A stretch of 64,000 nucleotides of DNA from Firm-04 sp045596625. Lineage in GTDB: Bacteria > Bacillota > Clostridia > Oscillospirales > Ruminococcaceae. Position 1 is the stretch's first letter. Every line of letters starts with the position of its first letter. The stretch lies in assembly GCA_045596625.1 (NCBI GenBank), contig JAZOCU010000052.1, forward strand, positions 1 through 64,000. Reading direction: 5' to 3'. The notes under the pieces were generated by a model that ran no database searches, had not been told where the DNA came from, and saw only the letters and a list, made by a program, of their open reading frames with translations. This document shows, piece after piece, positions 60,726-64,000 of the stretch. The translations under genes and the position numbers were made by a program.

Positions 60726-61667
60726 TCATGATAACGGCAAGGGAGCGGATTCTTTTTCCATTCGCTTTAACTCCCGATCCTCACGACGAAACCGCTTAAG
60801 CGTTCGGAATAAAAAGCGAAATGCAAGACTGATTCCGGTACCGAGCACGGTTGCAGGCGCTACCCGCAGTGTAAGACTGCATTCCACAGTAGAATAGCCG
60901 CTTAAAAAATCAGCACGCACACGCAATGCATCAGCCTTTACGGAAAGCAAGCTTTGCAGATATCCCACCAAACGAAACACAGTGCCGCTGACCGCACCAT
61001 ATAAAATTGCGGTTTTGGCAGCGTCCTGTGTACCGATCGTAAGTGAAATGTTGAGATGACGAATATAAAAATGACGGAATAAAAACCGCATCGAAGGACT
61101 TGCCGAAGCCAGAATATCCTCCACAAGCGCCAACGCTTCCGAAAGATTCGATGGCTTTAGGCGCTGCAAAAACCCTTTCTTCACAGGCTTTTCTTCTGCA
61201 TCAGAATCCTGTTCATCCTGTTCGGGTTCCGATTCCTCCATAACGTCCGATTCATCTGCCTGCAGCTCTGACAAATCAATATTCTCTGATTTCTGCTGTG
61301 CAGCTGACTTCGCCTTGATTTTCCGATCGGCAGTCTTATGCTGCATGGATCGTTTGTTGGAATCGGCAGCAGGCTGCTCCGATTCCGCCTCATCACCATA
61401 GAGCATCGCTTCTGCATCGATAACCGTATCGGGCAAAGGCTCTTCTGCCGAAACGGGCACCGGCTCTTTACTCTGCTCTGCAGTCAAAGAAGGAGCCTGC
61501 TCTGCCAAATCCGGCTTGCTGCTTTTTTGGAACACAGGTATCGGCCCGTAGCAAACATTGATCTGCCACTGCTTGCCCCGAAGATGCAGCTTTACGCTGA
61601 CGGGAAGGAGCAGAAGCAGACAAAGGACAGCCATGATAATGCCGAAAATGATCCAGCCAATGCCCAT
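60726..61667 (-). CDS. DUF2953-family protein
   Basis: A 313-residue protein. One N-terminal membrane segment (4-22) is followed by a highly charged region rich in Glu, Ser and Ala (about 45-155) and a C-terminal DUF2953-type domain (about 190-280, RHLNISLTIGTQDAAKTAILYGAVSGTV). Function unknown; its next-door position to ytfJ is conserved in spore formers, suggesting a sporulation role. Start ATG 61667 behind AAAGGATG. Confidence 0.85.
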   Translation of the reverse strand: MGIGWIIFGIIMAVLCLLLLLPVSVKLHLRGKQWQINVCYGPIPVFQKSSKPDLAEQAPSLTAEQSKEPVPVSAEEPLPDTVIDAEAMLYGDEAESEQPAADSNKRSMQHKTADRKIKAKSAAQQKSENIDLSELQADESDVMEESEPEQDEQDSDAEEKPVKKGFLQRLKPSNLSEALALVEDILASASPSMRFLFRHFYIRHLNISLTIGTQDAAKTAILYGAVSGTVFRLVGYLQSLLSVKADALRVRADFLSGYSTVECSLTLRVAPATVLGTGISLAFRFLFRTLKRFRREDRELKRMEKESAPLPLS

Positions 61668-61848
61668 GCTGCACGCATCCTTTCTATCAGTATTCTTTCA
61701 TTCAGACATCTTTTTGTTAGTATACCACATTCACAGCCAAAATGCAAGCGCTTTTCTGCATTCGACAAAAAAAGATACCCTCAAATCACAGAGACGATCA
61801 TTGATAGAACGCTTGATCCTGTCAAAATGCAGATGTCGCAAAAAAATT

Positions 61849-61881
61849 CGGAGTATCCGTTTCAATAAAACGGATACTCCG
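61849..61881 (-). terminator. Terminator of rpmB
   Basis: A 14-bp stem CGGAGTATCCGTTT/AAACGGATACTCCG with a 5-base loop; on the minus strand AATTTTTTTG follows. Confidence 0.92.
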
Positions 61882-61929
61882 CCGATCGTTGTTACAGATC
61901 AGTTTTTGCAGTTCGGCCCAGCACAAGGC

Positions 61930-62121
61930 TCAGCCGATCGCACGCTCTACCTTGCCGGAGCGCAGGCATCTGGAGCAAACATAAATGTGACAGGGAGTAC
62001 CCTTCACGATTGCCTTTACACGCTTTACATTAGGCTTCCAGGTACGATTGGTACGACGGTGAGAGTGAGAAACCTTAATACCAAAGCTGACGCCCTTTCC
62101 GCAAACTTCGCATTTTGCCAT
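61930..62121 (-). CDS. rpmB: 50S ribosomal protein L28
   Basis: A 63-residue ribosomal protein of the zinc-ribbon (C+) type, with CxxC in MAKCEVCGKG and a second CxxC in YVCSRCLRSG. I chose the ATG at 62121 behind AAAGGAGGTG, not the GTG-like upstream start. A single-gene unit, with promoter and terminator of its own. Confidence 0.97.
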   Translation of the reverse strand: MAKCEVCGKGVSFGIKVSHSHRRTNRTWKPNVKRVKAIVKGTPCHIYVCSRCLRSGKVERAIG

Positions 62122-62158
62122 AGCTGGCACCTCCTTTACAGACAAGTCAACAGTATCT

Positions 62159-62187
62159 ATTATAGCAGATGCTTCTTAAAAACGCAA
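62159..62187 (-). promoter_or_regulatory. Promoter of rpmB
   Basis: TTGCGT (62187-62182), 17-base spacer, TATAAT (62164-62159) on the minus strand. Confidence 0.88.
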
Positions 62188-62246
62188 GTGTTTTTTTCAA
62201 TTTCTTCAAAATTTATCAGATTTCACCGAAAAATTGTCTTTCAGAC

Positions 62247-62275
62247 TTGAAAAGAGCCGCATTTTATTGTATAAT
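62247..62275 (+). promoter_or_regulatory. Promoter of the M50/scpAB operon
   Basis: TTGAAA (62247-62252), 17-base spacer, TATAAT (62270-62275), about 50 bases before the start codon. Confidence 0.88.
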
Positions 62276-62322
62276 ATAAAATATGTTTGTTGTTTTTTGA
62301 TGTCCGAAAGGAGTTTTCCACA

Positions 62323-63012
62323 ATGGATCCACAAAAATTTATGGAATTTATGGTGCGCCTTCTGATTATTTTCCTTATCCTGCCGATCCATGAATATGCA
62401 CACGCTTGGATGGCACATAAGTTGGGTGATGATACTGCTTCTTATCAAGGTCGTCTGACGCTTAATCCAATGGCGCATCTTGATATCGTAGGCGGCGTTT
62501 GTCTGCTGCTGACCGGATTCGGATGGGCGAAACCTGTGCCGATCGATCCGCTGCGCTTTCATCGCAAGCATAGTATCCGCTTTGGCATGGCGGTTACCGC
62601 TTTTGCAGGCCCGCTCAGCAATCTGATCGTTGCCTTCCTCGGCACCATTGCAAATCAGATCTATATGATCACACCTTACTACAGGGATTATTTCATTGAA
62701 ACAGCTGAGTTCTCCTACACCGATACCCCATTGGTCATCGAGTATTTTCTGACTGCTTTTATCAGCATTAACGTCGGTCTTGCTGTCTTCAATCTGCTGC
62801 CGATCCCGCCGCTGGATGGTTCTAAGATCGTAGCCTATTTTACAAGTCCCAAGGTCGAGCGCTGGTTTAACCAGAATGCGCAGTTGGTGAGTATTATCTT
62901 CATCTGCTTGATCGCTACCCGGATATTAACGATTCCTCTTGGCATTGTCAGCGGCTTCATCCAGTCAGGCTTGTATTTCATTACCGGTTGGATTCCCATG
63001 CTGTTTGGTTGA
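62323..63012 (+). CDS. M50-family site-2-type membrane protease
   Basis: A 229-residue intramembrane metalloprotease of the YwhC/S2P-like group. Zinc motif H23-E-Y-A-H27 in the first membrane segment, and the third ligand Asp in FNLLPIPPLDGSKI; five or so membrane segments. Start ATG 62323 behind AAAGGAG. It is followed 5 bases later by scpA, a common order in Clostridia. Confidence 0.92.
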   Translation: MDPQKFMEFMVRLLIIFLILPIHEYAHAWMAHKLGDDTASYQGRLTLNPMAHLDIVGGVCLLLTGFGWAKPVPIDPLRFHRKHSIRFGMAVTAFAGPLSNLIVAFLGTIANQIYMITPYYRDYFIETAEFSYTDTPLVIEYFLTAFISINVGLAVFNLLPIPPLDGSKIVAYFTSPKVERWFNQNAQLVSIIFICLIATRILTIPLGIVSGFIQSGLYFITGWIPMLFG

Positions 63013-63017
63013 TTGCT

Positions 63018-63761
63018 ATGCCGGAATTATCATTTCATCTGCCCGTATTTGACGGGCCAATGGACCTGCTGCTGCATCTGATCGCAAAGCATAAGCTGAA
63101 TATCCATGACATAGAGATCTCTGTGCTGCTGGAGCAGTATCTCATATATATTCAGCAATGCGCCGAACAGGATTATGAACTGGCAGGAGAATTTCTGGAA
63201 ATGGCAGCAAGACTCATCTGGATGAAAACAGTCTCTTTGCTGCCGGCCCCCGAAGAAGCTGTAGCTGCAAAAAAAGAACTGGAGGGTGCTCTGATCGAGT
63301 ATTCTCTTTGCAAACTTGCTGCCGAACGGCTCAGACAGCAATATCTCGGCGATGTATTGTTTGTTCGCACCCCTGTGGAGCTGCCAGCGGATCTAATCTA
63401 TCGCAGAGAGCATCCATCCGGTCTGTTGGCTGAGGTCTATCAAAATATGGGATTGAAAAAACTGCCGCGGGGTGACGGTGACGGCAAACGTCTGGATGAG
63501 AAGATCCATGCCGTCGTACAGATGCATCATCAGGTGACCAGTGTGTTTTCCAAGGTCGTATCACTGCTGCGACAGTTTTTCATCACAGATACTGTGGAAA
63601 TCTCCGGATTGTTTGACGATCTTATTGAGCGTACCGATCGTGTGGCAATGTTTCTTGCCATATTGGAGCTGACAAAATCCGGCAGGATTCTGATCAGTGA
63701 TGACGGTACCGCACTGAAAATGCGGGATCGAAAACAATTACAGAAAAAAGTATGCACATGA
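63018..63761 (+). CDS. scpA: Segregation and condensation protein A
   Basis: The kleisin subunit of the SMC-ScpAB condensin, 247 residues. Seen: LPVFDGPMDLLLHLIAKHKLNIHDIEISVLLEQYL (N-terminal SMC-binding helices) and the C-terminal winged helix (AMFLAILELTKSGRILISDD). Start ATG 63018, five bases after the protease stop. scpB follows after 50 bases. Confidence 0.97.
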   Translation: MPELSFHLPVFDGPMDLLLHLIAKHKLNIHDIEISVLLEQYLIYIQQCAEQDYELAGEFLEMAARLIWMKTVSLLPAPEEAVAAKKELEGALIEYSLCKLAAERLRQQYLGDVLFVRTPVELPADLIYRREHPSGLLAEVYQNMGLKKLPRGDGDGKRLDEKIHAVVQMHHQVTSVFSKVVSLLRQFFITDTVEISGLFDDLIERTDRVAMFLAILELTKSGRILISDDGTALKMRDRKQLQKKVCT

Positions 63762-63811
63762 CTGCTGTATCAACAGAAGCCCGATGATCCACGAAAGGAA
63801 ACAAAAGCATC

Positions 63812-64000
63812 ATGCAAATTGAGTATGCGCTCGGCGCACTGGAAGCCGTTTTGTTCGCATCCGGTGAGCCAATGGAGATGGAACGTCTGGCAGATGCAAT
63901 TGCAGTGGATACCGAAACCATCCGCCGCCTTGCTGATCTGCTTACAGAACAATATGATAAACGAAACAGCGGCCTGCAGCTGATCCAGCTTGGCAATGCG
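63812..64000 (+). CDS. scpB: Segregation and condensation protein B (partial)
   Basis: The start is the ATG at 63812 behind CGAAAGGAAA. Only the first 63 residues are in the window: EYALGALEAVLFASGEPMEMERLADAI and TIRRLADLL match the ScpB winged-helix N-terminus. The gene runs off the right edge. Confidence 0.93.
   Translation, partial: MQIEYALGALEAVLFASGEPMEMERLADAIAVDTETIRRLADLLTEQYDKRNSGLQLIQLGNA

Overview
The window looks like the chromosome of an anaerobic, spore-forming Firmicute of the class Clostridia, most like Ruminococcus or a related Oscillospiraceae. The reasons are a secreted family-1 pectate lyase ending in a dockerin (the plug module of cellulosomes), type III glutamine synthetase, sporulation genes (spo0A, spoIVB, spoVG, a ytfJ/gerW-type gene), an SAM-I riboswitch before metK, near-consensus TTGACA-17-TATAAT promoters and strong AGGAGG ribosome binding sites. 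Species was not determined. Both ends cut genes: a membrane-anchored ECF partner on the left, scpB on the right. I see no IS element, prophage, CRISPR array or rRNA.

Layout. 1-1215: ECF sigma factor with its membrane partner. 1444-1754: four-tRNA operon (Val, Asp, Gly, Cys in transcription order). 1869-3853: yerC-like regulator, methyltransferase, hslO. 4092-6509: pectate lyase-dockerin with a long leader hairpin. 6855-9304: surface cassette of a VADTG-tailed protein, a sortase and a membrane protein. 9496-10931: metK with its SAM-I riboswitch. 10970-14563: flavin reductase-like protein, spo0A, a membrane protein and spoIVB. 14702-17359: HPr with a structured leader, then rimM, an unknown gene and trmD. 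17510-19074: two unknown genes. 19331-25179: CNNM transporter, Wzz-like protein, UDP-sugar dehydrogenase, a second ECF sigma with a membrane partner. 25259-30055: a giant membrane protein, a DtxR-family repressor and trmO. 30192-34385: cell-surface O-acylation cluster (DHHW protein, MBOAT acyltransferase, DUF4358-DHHW lipoprotein). 34673-39509: TPR-like protein, aspS, membrane protein and SGNH lipoprotein. 39745-41322: mutY broken by an amber codon and running in frame into a GNAT acetyltransferase. 41359-48732: glnN, citrate synthase, pheST. 49063-52279: YfhO-like protein and a Nudix hydrolase. 52382-59337: spoVG, murC, lexA, zapA, U32 peptidase, dut, DUF4321, HMA protein, PHP phosphoesterase. 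59446-64000: pseudouridine synthase, ytfJ, DUF2953, rpmB, M50 protease, scpA and scpB.

Themes. (1) Envelope and surface construction: sortase cassette, O-acylation cluster, SGNH lipoprotein, Wzz/Ugd pair, YfhO, MurC. (2) Sporulation control: Spo0A, SpoIVB, SpoVG, YtfJ. (3) Translation: tRNAs, AspRS, PheRS, TrmD, RimM, TrmO, L28. (4) RNA-level control: the SAM-I riboswitch, an unidentified terminated leader before HPr, and a strong hairpin in the pectate lyase leader. The points most worth a second look are the mutY nonsense codon with its GNAT fusion, the VADTG substrate/sortase cassette, the HPr leader RNA and the pectate lyase leader hairpin.
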